Shown: positions 1 through 11,872 of the stretch, one piece after another | How the letters are laid out: each line of letters opens with the position of its first letter | Numbering within the stretch: the stretch's first letter is position 1 | NCBI GenBank assembly: GCA_940337035.1 | Contig: OW679197.1 | Location: forward strand, 61,897,903-61,961,902 | DNA: 64,000 nt | DNA from: Agriotes lineatus | Taxonomy: Eukaryota > Arthropoda > Insecta > Coleoptera > Elateridae | Direction: 5' to 3' | Position numbers and translations under genes: made by a program | The notes under the pieces: model-generated | Told to the model about the DNA's origin: nothing | The model's database searches: none | What the model saw: only the letters and a program-made list of their open reading frames with translations

Positions 1-118
1 TGTGAGAGAGCGAGCTTAGAAGTCGGAGTTCGAATGCCAGTGACTACAATATTTGAAAATTTTCAAATTGATGTAATTTGCACCAGGATAGTTGCGTATA
101 ACCTCCTTACAGATTTTT
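1..118 (+). repeat. Partial copy of the composite dispersed repeat (tRNA-like head)
   Basis: Contains a B-box-like GGAGTTCGAATGCC followed by a stretch close to TTGAAAATTTTCAAATTGATGTAATTTG. The same order, B-box then AT-rich 'attgatgtaattt', occurs at about 9980-10040 and, inverted, at 8850-8900 and 48210-48250. I read it as the 5' part of one copy cut by the window edge. Confidence 0.4.
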
Positions 119-169
119 TTCTAATATTTTCGTGTGAAAGAAATGGGCAAAGATTTTTCACATGTTTAT

Positions 170-1090
170 TGTAATAAAACATTTTAATAATTTTTATCCA
201 CAATCACCTTATAATTGAAGTTTTATCCACACTTATGAACCGTCTAAAGTACCACATTATCCACTAGTTTAATAATGAAATTACTTTATTCCACTAGTAG
301 GATAAAACCATGTCACTTACTACTGCATTGTTGGTAGCACTGTCAAGCTTTGCCAAATTCGAAATTTCTAGGTTAAGTTTTGCGTCAATCTGTGTCAAAT
401 AACAAACAAAACTTAACCTATTAACCTCTCGAATTTGACATAGACTGACAATACACTTCAGTACTGCCAAACGTATAACATTTGATCTTTCGGTACTTTC
501 CAAATTGTCACTATGACTTTCCATCGTTGTCAATACAAAACGTATGTTTTTTTAGATATTTATTGTGTTGTTGGATAAAATGTTGTATTGCATTTGTGTT
601 TTAGTTGCGTTTTATCCACTTAAGAAAATTAAAAGCTCGAACTGCCTTCTCGCGTTTAAACATTCTTGCGTGGATAAAACACCATCTAAAACACTTATAC
701 AATAATAGTAATTTATTATACAAGACGATAAAGTTAAATTTTATCCACGAGTGAATCGTTTAACGTCGAGACGAAGTCGAGACGTTAATGATTCAAGAGT
801 GGATAGAAATAACTTTATCGTCGTGTATAATACAATATTTTTTTCTATAGCAAGAAATTTCACAATTTCAAAAGAAAATAATGACATTTCAAAATGTCAG
901 TAGCTAGATTGGGTTGCTACGATAATACGAAGCTGTCATATTTAATTTAAACAAAAGTTAGAAAATTAAATTACTTTATCTATCCTTGATGTTAAAGTGC
1001 TACTTTATCTACCCTTGCTGTTAAAGTAAAACTTGACCTTTTGTTTTGAGTTGATAAAATCACACTTTAACATGTGCTATAGAAAAAATA
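170..1090. repeat. AT-rich repeat with clustered TTATCCAC motifs
   Basis: No gene is visible. The octamer TTATCCAC, or its complement, recurs near 194, 223, 254, 616, 670, 741 and 800, and related 'ctttatctaccc' words lie at 975-1020. Between 350 and 470 is a stretch (aggttaagttttgcgtcaat, then cctctcgaatttgacataga) related to the arms of the palindromic element at 34726-34987. Recurrent short words of this kind are typical of subterminal regions of DNA transposons. The element borders are not clear. Confidence 0.4.
709..838. repeat. Imperfect hairpin with GC-rich tip
   Basis: The left arm (tttattatacaagacgata...) pairs imperfectly with the right arm (...tatcgtcgtgtataatacaa). Both arms contain a TATCCAC-type word. 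The tip reads cgtcgagacgaagtcgagac, itself a small palindrome. The design matches the hairpins at 13472, 19676, 27818, 37120, 61300 and 61863. Probably a MITE-like element. Confidence 0.6.
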
Positions 1091-1847
1091 ACTATTATTC
1101 TCGAATTCTGCTTGGTAAAATTCAACATCAATACCTCTTTTCAAGTTAGAGGGAATCCCTTAATAAGGCGTTGAACATTTCAGTCAACGCTATGGACTAA
1201 AACAGTTTCTTTACTTAAAACTTTAAAATATACTATTAGCTTCATATTCCTTCAGTAAAATGTTAAACAGTAATAAAGTGGAATTTAGACTGATCCAAAA
1301 TATTCTTTCTTAATTACTTTTATGCAAAATATATAGGCCTCATTCTCATCTCATTGCAGATTATGTGCACATGGAAAAAACATATTTTATTATGCTGTGC
1401 TGTCTCTCAATCAATTTTAAAACAAAACCTTACTTTTAGTTGAAAAACACTGAATGTTTTGAGACTCCTCTTTTGAAAAATGTAAAATCTACTAATAAAC
1501 AGTACCTTTTAAAACCCAATTTTCTCGAAAAATGTATTCTTCTTATATCAAGCTATGTATATTAAGAAGATAATTTTTTATTACTCTAATCAGCTTCTCT
1601 ATCAAGTTTAAGAAGCATAGTTTTAAATAAGTTTTGCGTTTTTTAATATTTCTATGATTCATACGAATTTATTCATTCTTCAAATTATAAAATGAATTCT
1701 TTAAGTTACTTGTGGATGTAAAAAAGTGTTAAAGAATAATAACTTTGTTTCAAGCTACTTCGTAAAAATAGTTAGTCATGTTTCCAATTAACTATATCAA
1801 AATTCCGACATACGGATGGGGCCATAATCTATATATCCATCCTAACC

Positions 1848-1962
1848 TGCTAACCTCGAATTTGACATTGACGTACACTGTCACCAACATATTATTCATA
1901 CGTTGAATTTCCACAGCCCGCTGAGGAACAGTTTTTTTTTGGATCTCTCGATATATATAAAG
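1848..1962 (+). mobile_element. Half copy of palindromic MITE (family of 34726-34987)
   Basis: Matches the right half of the palindromic element at 34726-34987, from 'ctgctaacctcgaatttgac' through 'caacatattattcatacg' and 'cacagcccgctgagga' to the terminal 'ggatctctcgatata'. The left arm is missing, so this is a truncated copy. The word ggggccataat just upstream (1818) resembles the terminus of another MITE family seen at 4783 and 34994. Confidence 0.6.
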
Positions 1963-2029
1963 GAAAGTCACAACCCTGACTAATCAACGCAGAGCCGAAA
2001 CCACTGGCACTCAAAACTTGAAATTTAGG

Positions 2030-3420
2030 TGGAAGGTTCAATTTGTTACGTAAGGTAATGCTAAGAAGGGATTTTTTGAAATTCGACCCTTAAGGGGGTA
2101 AAAAGGGGTAAAATGTGTTTTCACGAATTCCTCAATATCTCTTACACCCGATAAGATATCGATTCGGTGTTTGCTTGCAAAGATTATCAATGCAAATACC
2201 TAGAAACGTATTTTAGGATTTTGCCCTAATCAACCCCTAAAGGTGCAAATCTGGATTGGGAGTGAATTAAAGAACCTTTCGTATTTCCTATGTTTATTAA
2301 GTTAGAACATGCTGTTTTGGCATATAGATGTATTTTTAAAATATTTAGAAAAGGGTTTAAGGGAATTTGAAAATTTTAACGCTAAGGGGGTGAAAATGGG
2401 TAAACTGTGTTTTTACAAATTCCTGAGTATCTCTTAGACCCGATAAGATAGCGACTTGGTGTTTACTTGCAAAGGTGTCCAATAGAACTATCTAAAAACA
2501 CATTTCAGAATTTTGCCCTAATAGACCCCTAAAGGTGCAAATCTGGATTCGGAGTGAATTAAAGAACCCTTTGTAACTCCTAGGTCTATTGAGTTAGAAC
2601 ATTCCTTTTTTGGCATATAGATGTATTCTTAAAATATTTAAAAAGTGGTTTAAGGGATTTTACAATTTTACCCCTAAGGGGGCGATAAGATATCGACTTG
2701 GTGTTTTGCTTGCATAGGTATCCAATACAAGTGTCTAAAAACACATTTCAGGATTTTGCCCTAATCAACCCCTCAAATCTGGATTCGGGGTGAATTAAAG
2801 AACCCTTTGTATCTCCTATATTTATTGAACTTGAGCATTCTTTTTTTGGCATACAAATATAGGTATTCTTAAAATATTTAGAAAGCGGTTTAAGGGATTT
2901 TAAATCTTACCCCTAAGGGGGTCAAAAGGGGTGAAGTGTATTTTCACGAATTCCTCAATATCTCTTAGACCCTATAAGATATCGACTTGGCGTTTGTCTG
3001 CATAGGCATCCAATACAAATGTCTAAAAACACGTTTCAGGATTTTCTCAAATCAACCCCTAAAGGTGCAAATCTGAATTCGGGGTGAATTAAAGAACCCT
3101 TCGTATCTCCTATGTTTATTGAGTTAGAACATTGTTTGTTTGGCATACAGATGTACTCTTAAAATATTTAGAAAGGGATTTAAGGGATTTTAATGTTACC
3201 CCTACAGCTATAAAAAGGAGTAGAATGTTAAATTTAAAAATTTTTTTTCGTTGTGGGTTTATTTCAGGATAATATGGACTGAAAGAATTTTTCAAAATTC
3301 CACCCCTAAGGGATGAAAAGGAGTAAACTGTGTTTTCACGAGTGACTCAATATCTCAGAATAAATAGGATTTCAGAAATTCCACCCCCAAGTGGTGGAAA
3401 TGGGTATCTTTCTATAATTT
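2030..3420. repeat. Tandem array of about 290-bp units
   Basis: Four to five diverged monomers follow one another. The landmark 'gataagata(t/g)cgactt' recurs at about 2150, 2442, 2684 and 2973, giving spacings near 292, 242 and 289 bases; the short unit has lost about 50 bases. Each monomer carries 'cctaaaggtgcaaatctgga', 'gtgaattaaagaac' and 'tttggcatatagatgta'. The last unit (3200-3420) is partial and degenerate. A single inverted relative lies at 38090-38465, so the monomer also exists dispersed. No coding frame spans it. Confidence 0.8.
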
Positions 3421-3441
3421 ATAAATACATTTAATTTGTAC

Positions 3442-4516
3442 ATATACAGGGTGAGTTTTTTTTCATTATCACTATAGGGATCTCGGAAACCGTGAAAGAT
3501 AGAAGGTTGGTTAAATGGAGAAAGAATTGCAGTTTTATGAGCTTATTCGAGATGTGCTTTTGTTTCTTTGAAAAAATCCAAGGCCTACTAGATACAAGCA
3601 AAATATTAAAATTACTTAATTTCTTAAAGTCGGTCTAGCGCCGTTATTATTGAAAATAGAAAAAAAATAAGAATAAAAGTTTTAGCTATTTTTACGTTGT
3701 TTATCTTACACTTATTAGTTTTCTTCTAGCTTTCATAGTTTTTGAGTTATAACATTAAGTTACATTTTTTTAAATAGCAATCATAGTTGGCTTAGACATT
3801 TCTAAAAAGAGCTCACTTTTCCGCTTAAAAAGACATACGGTTTGTTATACCTATTTTGACAAATAAGTCTTATAATAATTTTCGTAATAAGAAAATGACG
3901 AAAACAAAAACTATGAAAGCTAGAAGGAAATTAATAAGTGTAAGATAAACACCCTAAAAATAGCTAAAACTTTTATTCTTATAATTTTTTCTATTATCAA
4001 TAATAACAGCGCTAGACAGGCTTTAAAAGATTAAGTAATTTTAATATTTTGCTTATATCTAGTAGGCCTTGGATTTTTTAAAAGAAACAAAAGCACACTT
4101 TGAATATGCTCATAAAACTGCAATTCTTTCTCCATTTAGCAAAATTCTTTTTAGAAATGTCTAAGCCAACTATGATTGCTATTTAAAAAAATGTAACTTA
4201 ATGTTATAACTCAAAAACTATGAAAGCTAGACGAAAACTAATAAGTGTAAGATAAACACCGTAAAAATAGCTAAAACTTTTATTCTTATTATTTTTTTTC
4301 TATTTTCAATAATAACGGTGCTAGACCGACTTTTAGAAATTAAGTAATTTTAATATTTTGATTGTATCTAGTAGGCATTGGATTTTTCAAAGAAACAAAA
4401 GCACATCTCGAATAAGCTCATAAAACTGCAATTCTTTCTCCATTTAACCAACCTTTTATCTTTCACGGTTTCCGAGATCCCTATAGTGATAATGAAAAAA
4501 AACTCACCCTGTATAT
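3442..4516. mobile_element. Foldback element with long inverted arms and an extra inner arm copy
   Basis: Ends are inverted: atatacagggtgagtttttt at the left and its complement aaaaaaactcaccctgtata at the right. The outer arms are roughly 390 bases (3442-3830 and 4140-4516). Between them (about 3890-4140) sits a further partial arm copy in the same orientation as the right arm, so the right arm is partly duplicated in tandem. No transposase frame is present, so it is a non-autonomous element. The terminal CAGGGTGAG word resembles the CACCCTGTATAT word inside the composite dispersed repeat, but the rest differs. Confidence 0.85.
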
Positions 4517-4782
4517 TTTAATTTTATCTCATTGTTATACTAAAACTATAGTTTTATCAATATATACAAGGAGAACAATAATTATGTACACATTTTCAGG
4601 GGGTACATGAAGCATAAAAGAGTTGTGGAGGAATTGTTTCGGAAGAATTTTGTTTCCTACAATATTGTTTTGCGGCGTTTGTTAGTTTAGCGTATTAGTG
4701 AGGGTAAGGGAGGCGCCTTAGAATTCATTTGAGATTTAGAAGAAAAAACATTTGTTGCCCGTACGAAGAACGGGCATCTTGG

Positions 4783-5020
4783 TAGTTATATATAACAGCA
4801 ATGAGATAACATGAATAACAAAATAGAATGCTTGAGTAAGAAAGATGGCAATACGAAAAAATATTTTAGTAGGCATCTTTAGTTGACATATGTCATAATT
4901 AAATTAAACGTCAAGCCTACTCGAATATTTGCTACTATGTTTATCTCTTTCTTACTCAAGCAATACGTGTTATATTCTTGTTCATGTTATCTCATTGCTG
5001 TTATATATAATTGTGGCCCC
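4783..5020. mobile_element. Palindromic MITE, about 240 bp
   Basis: Left arm 'agttatatataacagcaatg agataacatgaa' is mirrored at the right by 'ttcatgttatctcattgctg' then 'ttatatataattgtggcccc'. Inner parts also pair (cttgagtaagaaagatgg against ctctttcttactcaagca). A second full copy lies at 34994-35242. The small frame at 4883-5080 lies across the right arm and is not a gene. Confidence 0.75.
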
Positions 5021-5479
5021 ATCGGTATAATAAAAGTAGGAAAACTTCTATATGCGTTTTTTATGAAAAACGAAAATTGAAACTCCACCATTTTTTTATT
5101 ATTTTATTGTTAGAAGAGGCGACAAGCATGGCGTTGCAACAAACCAATCTAAGTATAGACACTTAGGGAGAGACATAGAAGTATTAAGAATATCAAAATT
5201 TGTAGGATTAATATTAATTCACAATTTATATTTTGCATGATCAAACCATGCCATATCATGCCTATATATAAGTTTCAATTATGTTCCACAACACAGACCA
5301 TGTATTATTGTAGACAAGATAATTAAGACTAATGGTGGTAGTCAAAGAACGGAGGAGACGTTACCCTCTACTACACAGCTGATCGATTGAAGGTAGTATT
5401 TAATTCTACTATATAAAGGTTATTTCTAAATGTAAATATTTAGACCTGATTGTACAATACAGAGAAATAACAGCGACAA

Positions 5480-5610
5480 TGAAGTAGGGCCGTGGGCGTG
5501 GCCGGGTGCGCGTAAGCGGCGGTGCGAGCTCCTCGTTGCGAAGAACGCAGCGTGCGGGTTGCTCGTGGTGAATAAGGCGGCGGTGCGGTCTCCTCAACCC
5601 TCCTAAAACT
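5480..5610. other. GC- and CpG-rich island of unknown nature
   Basis: About 130 bases are strikingly richer in G, C and CpG than the surrounding DNA. Read on the - strand it has an internal imperfect repeat: gaggagaccgcaccgccgcc followed about 55 bases later by gaggagctcgcaccgccgct. A 62-codon frame runs through on the - strand (rich in Arg and Pro), but codon use gives no recognisable protein. It could be a small exon, a regulatory island or an unrecognised repeat fragment. Confidence 0.35.
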
Positions 5611-8600
5611 TTATATATTTATTCCAACCGAACAGATTCTTAATTTCATGGTTGACGTTGGCATATAAGAATCATTAATTTGCATATATTGGTGCAATTT
5701 TTAAAAATATTTTCCAAAAGGGCAGTCATGCCATTTTTGGTAACCTTTCATGATTGTGTCACTATGAAAAGCATTTCATTTCATAATTTGGTTTAAAGAA
5801 GTCCATTTATAAAATATTATCATTTTAAAATTTTGAATTTTGCCCAAATGTTGACAGCCTTTTGCATAGAAAGTATGCCAAATCGTTGCCAAACATTTTT
5901 AAACATCCGAAGAGACTCAAAGAACTATTAATTAACCTATTTTCGTGATTCCTCTTATTTTTGTGAAATATAGTTTTTTTTATAATTATTTTTTAATTTT
6001 ATTAATATGATTTTGTTAATTCTTCAGTTGATATTTGAGGATAGTGCAATTGAATATGCTTAATATTAGTATACTATAAAACAAAAGCTTTTATATATAT
6101 ATATTTTGTGACGTAATGTAATAAATACAATTTTTATGGGTGGTCCAGTTCATTTGTGGAGCAGTATATATTGTTAGGCATAATAGAATATGATTAAACC
6201 CAATTAAACTAAAATAGTATGATATTCAAATCGGCCAGAGATTTGAAGACAATGAACCTAATTTGCTTATAATGCTACAATGCTCTAATGTAATAATTAA
6301 TCTAACAATTTCAATACTTTATTATTTGAATGGTGAAATGCTGTCGTTTTTACTTCTAAATTCTTATATCGTTGTTCCACCTTTTTCTTAACGTATGTCA
6401 GTTGTAAAACCAAAAAGGAACCCGTTTATATTTAGCATGTAATTTCAACGTTTTTTATGATGCAGTAGAAATAAAAAATGTAGGGAATGTGTTAAAAAAA
6501 GTGACCATGGTTTATCTTTGTTATAAATGTACATGGCAATTAAAGCATTACTGAATAATGCTGTTTGTCAACGATGTTTCAGATAATCCTAAAAACGAGT
6601 GGGGCTATACATATAATCATTATAAACCTCATAATTGAGCGGAAATGTGTAGCAGTTTAAAGATTACGAACTTTAACTTGAGCAATAAAATTAATGGCCT
6701 AAACAAAGTTTCAGCATTTGCGTTATTATAGTCGCTGGTTTTTAATTTTGTATCTTTTAAGTTTTAGCACTTTAGAAAATGATACAAGTCTAAAAAGCTT
6801 GAAATTTGGGGTTGATTCATGTACAATTCCAAATAACAGGTTTGGTTTCCCCTAGTATTTTATCATCGCTTGTTATCACTGTTCAAGCTAAGTTAGTACA
6901 AACTTCCCTAAAGGTATTTTACAAAACAAGTCCTAAACTAACAATTGCTTCAGGCTTTGAAAATTTACAGTTTAATAAAGTGGCGGTAGCGTGGAGAAGT
7001 TGATAGATTCATCATAATATTATTTTACGGTAAACAACTAATCACAAATAGCCTTTCCTTCAATTCTTTATTGCATGTTCACGTTGTCTTGTAAAAAGTT
7101 ATATTTTGAGGCTAATTGATTCTAATTGTCAATCCTAACCGCAAAGTTCTCCCCTGGACATATAAATTTTGGCGTTTTAAGCAACATTTAATTAGGCGCC
7201 GGCAAAATTGGTTCATGCAATATGCATTCGACTTCCTCTTGCTTGTTATTTTTTACGTAATTACGTCCTCTTGTTTTCGGTTTATGTGTTTAGCGAAACT
7301 CTTTATGGCCTAAAGGTGCCAAGTAAATGTTCTAGGACAAAATTGAGTTGGCAGGATTTCGGTAAGTGTATAATGAAATAATTCCAATAAAATTAAACTG
7401 GATGGCTTTTATAAAATATTCAGAAGACATCTCTGTGCATGAGCTGGCTACAGATAGTTGCTGAAATTAGTTTTCAACGGGCTAAATAAATTAAAAGTGG
7501 TACTTTTGCAGCATGTTGAATCTTGCATTAAAGTTACTGCATGTTGCTGCAATTCAATTTGCATCTCTGAGTACTAACGGTAAACGGCTTTGTAATTTGG
7601 ATAAGCAAACAAGACAATTTGTAATCCTTCTGAAAGCATTTTAGTTTTTACTTTTATTTTGTGCATTTATACGTTTCAAATTAATAGCTCTCTTTCTGTA
7701 TTGTTTTAGGGATAACTGTTTTCGAATTATCATGAATTTGTCGAGTTTTTTCTGGCCTTATTAGGACTATACAGTCTGTTTGATTTTAACTATCACGGCA
7801 GATATCTCGGCTATTGTTGGAGATATGATAAAATGTTATAGAGGAAATGTTGTTCTATATTCAATTTTATATTATCTAACAATTAAGCATCAAATGTGTT
7901 AAATGTACCAAATACATTCAAAATGTTAAATGAAATGTACCCAATTTTATTATATATTCTAAAATTGTAAAAAATTGTTTTTATTGCAATGTATCACATG
8001 CCATAGTTATCTAAACAATTAAAATATAAATCGATAATTAAGTAACAAATGAAATTATTAGTCAGTTTCCAGTTGAACAATGTTCCATAATATTGTCAAA
8101 CTTAATTCAAAATAGTTTTACTCTAAAAAGCCGCCTATATAATATTTTAATTTAATGACAGAGAAAACATATCTTTGAAATGCAAACCAATAAAAACTGC
8201 ATAGATACTGATAAAAATTTTAGTTTAATAGCTTACCTTATAAGTTGAGCTAAGTAAGTTATTGACCGCATATTTTTTATGCAATAACTTTGCAGTTTCA
8301 CTATACTTGTGTCGTTCACCCTTAAATTACATTTGCTTACCGCGCGGCTCATCGAATTTATTAATTCATGTAAAACATTTAAATTGTGATTATAAACAAA
8401 TAATACAATGTCAAACAGGTACAAGTGTTACAAAAACATACATAATTTATATAAAATTAAAAAAAACTAAATAATTGCTCTATAAGATAAACTAATAGGT
8501 CTCAGTCAAAATGGCAGGGCTAGAACTGTAGAACAATAAAAACGCTATAATATCTAATCTATGTATTATTAAATGCTCTGTTCTTGATGCACTCTTGATG

Positions 8601-8690
8601 CACAAATGCATTAAATTGTCAAATAACGGAAAAATAAGGAATAATTTAAAATTAAAGACATTCGGTGTCCTGCAAGAGATCTTGACTGCA
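5611..8690. other. AT-rich interval without recognisable gene
   Basis: I see only short chance frames of up to about 70 codons, with no conserved motif and no paired splice borders. There are no clear terminal repeats. Confidence 0.5.
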
Positions 8691-8699
8691 CGCATTTGG

Positions 8700-9320
8700 A
8701 AAAATCTGTAAAGGGTTTTACTCAGAACTTCTCTGGCAAGTGGATGTTGTCACACTAAACAAATTTAAAAACCGAATAAAGTTAGGGGTAAATATATCTT
8801 CTTGTTCTTCTCGTAACGAAATAATAAAAGGTAACGCTTGATAATGGGAATTACATCAATTTTACGTTTAAAAAGAGCATTACCGGCACCTGCGAATGCG
8901 ATTTCAGAGTTTGGTAGTGTAGCTACAAGTTTTTTTTTTGTTGTACGTTTACTATGCAATCTGTTTTTTTACAAACAATAAACATATAAGCTGATTTACA
9001 GCTACAAGTAAATTCTTCGTTCGACCCCTTGCATCAGTGCGATGCTGTGTTAGACAACGCATATATTGTTGACCCCTTTTGTCTCTTTTACAACATTTAC
9101 CTTGTATGCGTTGGGTCCCATTTTTTTTCAAGGCAAAGCCAGAGCTATGTGTAAATTATTACTGGTATCTATATTTCTCTGTTAAGCAAAAATAACCAAC
9201 ATTTATTTTTTAATGTGCTCACCCTGTATATATTTGTCGGAAACTTTTTAGGTTTCATGCCAGATATATAATCTGCAAGACAGACAGACGGAAGGACGGA
9301 CAGATCGGCAGATTGACAAA
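8700..9320 (-). mobile_element. Composite dispersed repeat, copy A
   Basis: Shares ordered blocks with copies at 28360-29075 and 48071-48782: 'ttttactcagaacttctctg' at the left, then 'agttaggggtaaatatatct', a degenerate tRNA-like box near 8890, then 'aaattattac..tatctatatttctc', 'gtgctcaccctgtatatatt', and a CAGACAGACGGA-rich tract at the right. The right end has drifted and lacks the terminal 'gagggaagtaaaaa'. Head orientation is inferred from the tRNA-like box, which reads on the - strand. Confidence 0.7.
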
Positions 9321-9389
9321 CAGACATCAGAATCATGTGAACGCAATTCACTCTAAAATAAGATCCTGTTTCCTAGAAGAAATGTATGG

Positions 9390-9472
9390 GGTATATATAG
9401 TTGTATCCCCACAATAATGAGCAAGACTTTGAGGGGACCAAGCGAAAAAAAAAGGTTGTGAACCACAGCTTT
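9390..9472 (-). mobile_element. hAT-like terminal fragment
   Basis: On the - strand the stretch reads gtggttcacaaccttttttt followed by 'cgcttggtcccctcaaag'. A start of the type CAGxGGTTCxCAACCTTTTT is characteristic of many hAT element ends. No partner terminus was found nearby, so this is at most a remnant. Confidence 0.35.
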
Positions 9473-9639
9473 AGGATATCTTGGTGCCATCTACTATGCG
9501 GGTTATAGTTATATGTTCTTTCACGTATTTCGCAGTGATATAGGGCAGAGGGCTTTGTTAGTTTTATTGCAACCTCTGATAGATAAAACTAAAAAAAATC
9601 GGTCAAATATATATAGGTACCATAAAAAATAAAACTCTG

Positions 9640-10050
9640 CCGGTTTCTGCTTTAACTCAAGAACTATTACTTAAATGAAAGTAATATTTTGCCCAGAGCT
9701 CAGGTTTTTACCATTGACGAAAAATTGGTTATTTGGGCTCCAGCATAAGTACACAGGGTGAACACTTTAAAAAATAAAATGTTTACTTTTGCTATAACTG
9801 AGACATATATAAAAGTGATAATTTGCACTCAGCTCAGGCTTTACCTTGGATGAAAATGGACTCAACAGATATATGGTATATGTTGTAAAGAAAACAAAAA
9901 GGGTCCTGCTTGGCCGCATGCGGCAATTGGTCGGATTGCTCGCGTGCTACTGTCAAGCATTGAAATCACATTCGCAAGCGCTGAAGTTCGGATCCAACCG
10001 CCGATAATCTTTTTAAATTTGAAAATTGATGTAATTTGCATTATCGAGTG
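9640..10050 (+). mobile_element. Composite dispersed repeat, inverted partial copy
   Basis: Blocks of the composite family appear in reverse order and complement: 'acacagggtgaacacttt', 'ttgctataactgag', 'ataatttgcactcagctcag', then a GC-richer tRNA-like part (gcaagcgctgaagttcggat) and 'ttgaaaattgatgtaatttg'. The composite repeat is therefore present in both orientations within 1.5 kb. Confidence 0.55.
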
Positions 10051-10754
10051 TTTCCTTTTATTGTTTTGGTGTTATTAGGATTTTTAGGATTTTTACCTCT
10101 AGTTCTGAGTAAGACCCTTTGCAGATGTTTCCATTATCGTTTTTGTTAAATTTCATACGTACATAGCATACTATGTTAGAACACTGGTACAACGCAATGG
10201 TTGTATACTAGTATTTTTAATTTTCCCTATTATTTTTGTTTCTTAATATCCTGCTTTGTTTTTCGAATGCCGACCATGCTTATTGAATTCTTCGTTGTAT
10301 TCCAGCTTCTTGATTACTTTATCAACATTTTATTAATTGACCTAAGAAAACATACCTATTTCTGTGTATTTTCTTGATTATGATAGTCTGTTGGTATTAC
10401 TTTCCACTCCGACTATTTTTACAATTTCACAATTTTTTCGCAACCGCAAAATCAATTGCGACCAAACCAAAATTTTACGAACCATTTCATGAAACTATAT
10501 ACATATTAATTGCGAAGAGAGCAACGGCTTTGGCATTAAAGGAAGTCGAAAAATTAATGTTTTTTAAATGCGAAATATGTCCCGCCTTATGTATGAAAAC
10601 ACGACGTCTCGGGGATGACATAATTTATCAGGATGATTGTTGAGCCAATTTGTGTGGAATATTGATGCAAAGAACAGAACAGTTTTTAGGCGAGATTTGT
10701 CGCTATTTTCTTTGTATGTATTTGTCAATTTGTATTAGCACTACCACTAATAGG

Positions 10755-10870
10755 AGTTAAACAGTCCGTTTAGTCTAGTAATAACGCTCGTAGAGTTACG
10801 AGGTTGGGAGTTCGAATCTCGGTCGGGGCAATTTTTTAAAAAGTATTGAAAGATGAGGATCGAAATTTCA
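10755..10870 (+). mobile_element. tRNA-derived SINE head
   Basis: An A-box-like 'tttagtctagtaataacgct' is followed by a B-box 'gggagttcgaatctc' about 45 bases on, the spacing of an internal RNA polymerase III promoter. It then passes into 'aattttttaaaaagtattga' rather than a tRNA 3' end. Folding as a true tRNA is not convincing, so I call it a SINE head. Confidence 0.55.
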
Positions 10871-11452
10871 ATTTCCTTTCTCCTTTTAATTTATAATACA
10901 TCATCGGCGCTTTTTGCCCTAGTTGTACTTTCCGCTAACGGCATTGATAAATTGCCGACTTGAAGTGAAACCTATTCCTTCCGTCTAGGCTGCCCAGGTA
11001 TTAATTCCCGTTTTCTTTACTATTTTTTCAGCCCAAGTCTTTGCAGATACGGAGCTATTATGTATACAATATAATATGGTAACGACCGTACCACGTTGAA
11101 GCCCCGTTCAGCAGATTACGATGACTGCATGAAAATTTCAGAGAGCGCACAGCTAAAACCTCTCCATACCAATAGTGTGTCAAAGTATCGATAAGGGTCT
11201 TGTGCCATTGCACATTGTTTAATTGAACCTTTTCACATTGTTGTCCATTTTTGTAGCATAGTTTGTAGATTATCCAAATTATTAGATCAGTACATTTTCA
11301 ATGATTACGCATTTTGTCTTTGATGGTTACGCCTTTGCTCTTCCATTTTATATTTTTAAATAAATTATCTTGGACGATAATAAATAGTTTAGGCTTCATG
11401 CAGTTTTCTGTCACACTCTTCGTTTTGTTGAGATTACCTGGGTAATTGTACA
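10871..11452. other. No recognisable gene
   Basis: Mixed-composition DNA without a supported frame, terminal repeat or RNA motif. Confidence 0.45.
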
Positions 11453-11841
11453 GTATGATCGAAGACTTTCGTCTAGAAGGCTGTGGAATTATTTTGTCAA
11501 AAAATTTTGTTGGCAGTCGTGGTAGTAAAAGTCACATTGGAATTTTAAATCTGTCAGTTTACGGTTATATCAGGATTGTCATTTCAACAAATACAAACAT
11601 TCTTGTTGAATACATAAAAATGTTAGTAACAAAAACAACTACAGCTATTCAAAATGATTTGCTTCATTTTCCATACAAAGAACCATCTAGTGCTCGGCAT
11701 TAAACATCCTGTAAAACTGAAGTTTACCTGTCAAAGTTGTATAGGTTATATTATTAAAAGTAGCTTTACTCATCACTGGCAACATAAATTTAATTTAAAA
11801 AAAATCACAGCCCTCTAGACGTTGAAAGTTTTCGATCATAC
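11453..11841. mobile_element. MITE with diverged terminal inverted repeats (family X, copy 1)
   Basis: The left end 'gtatgatcgaagactttcgt' then 'ctagaaggctgtg' pairs with the right end, whose complement reads 'gtatgatcgaaaactttcaa' then 'cgtctagagggctgtg'. The interior has no transposase. The 85-codon frame covering the left half is incidental. A diverged relative follows at 11873. Confidence 0.65.
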
Positions 11842-11872
11842 GGTACCACCAATGTCGCTTGTTAATAATATA

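Noticed and set aside
194..231. TTATCCACA words matching the bacterial DnaA box
   Set aside because: The window is clearly eukaryotic (spliced exons, SINEs, MITEs). The words are part of a repeat cluster, so a bacterial origin is not supported.
11446..11703. 85-codon + frame as a small gene
   Set aside because: It starts in the terminal inverted repeat of a MITE and has no recognisable protein features.
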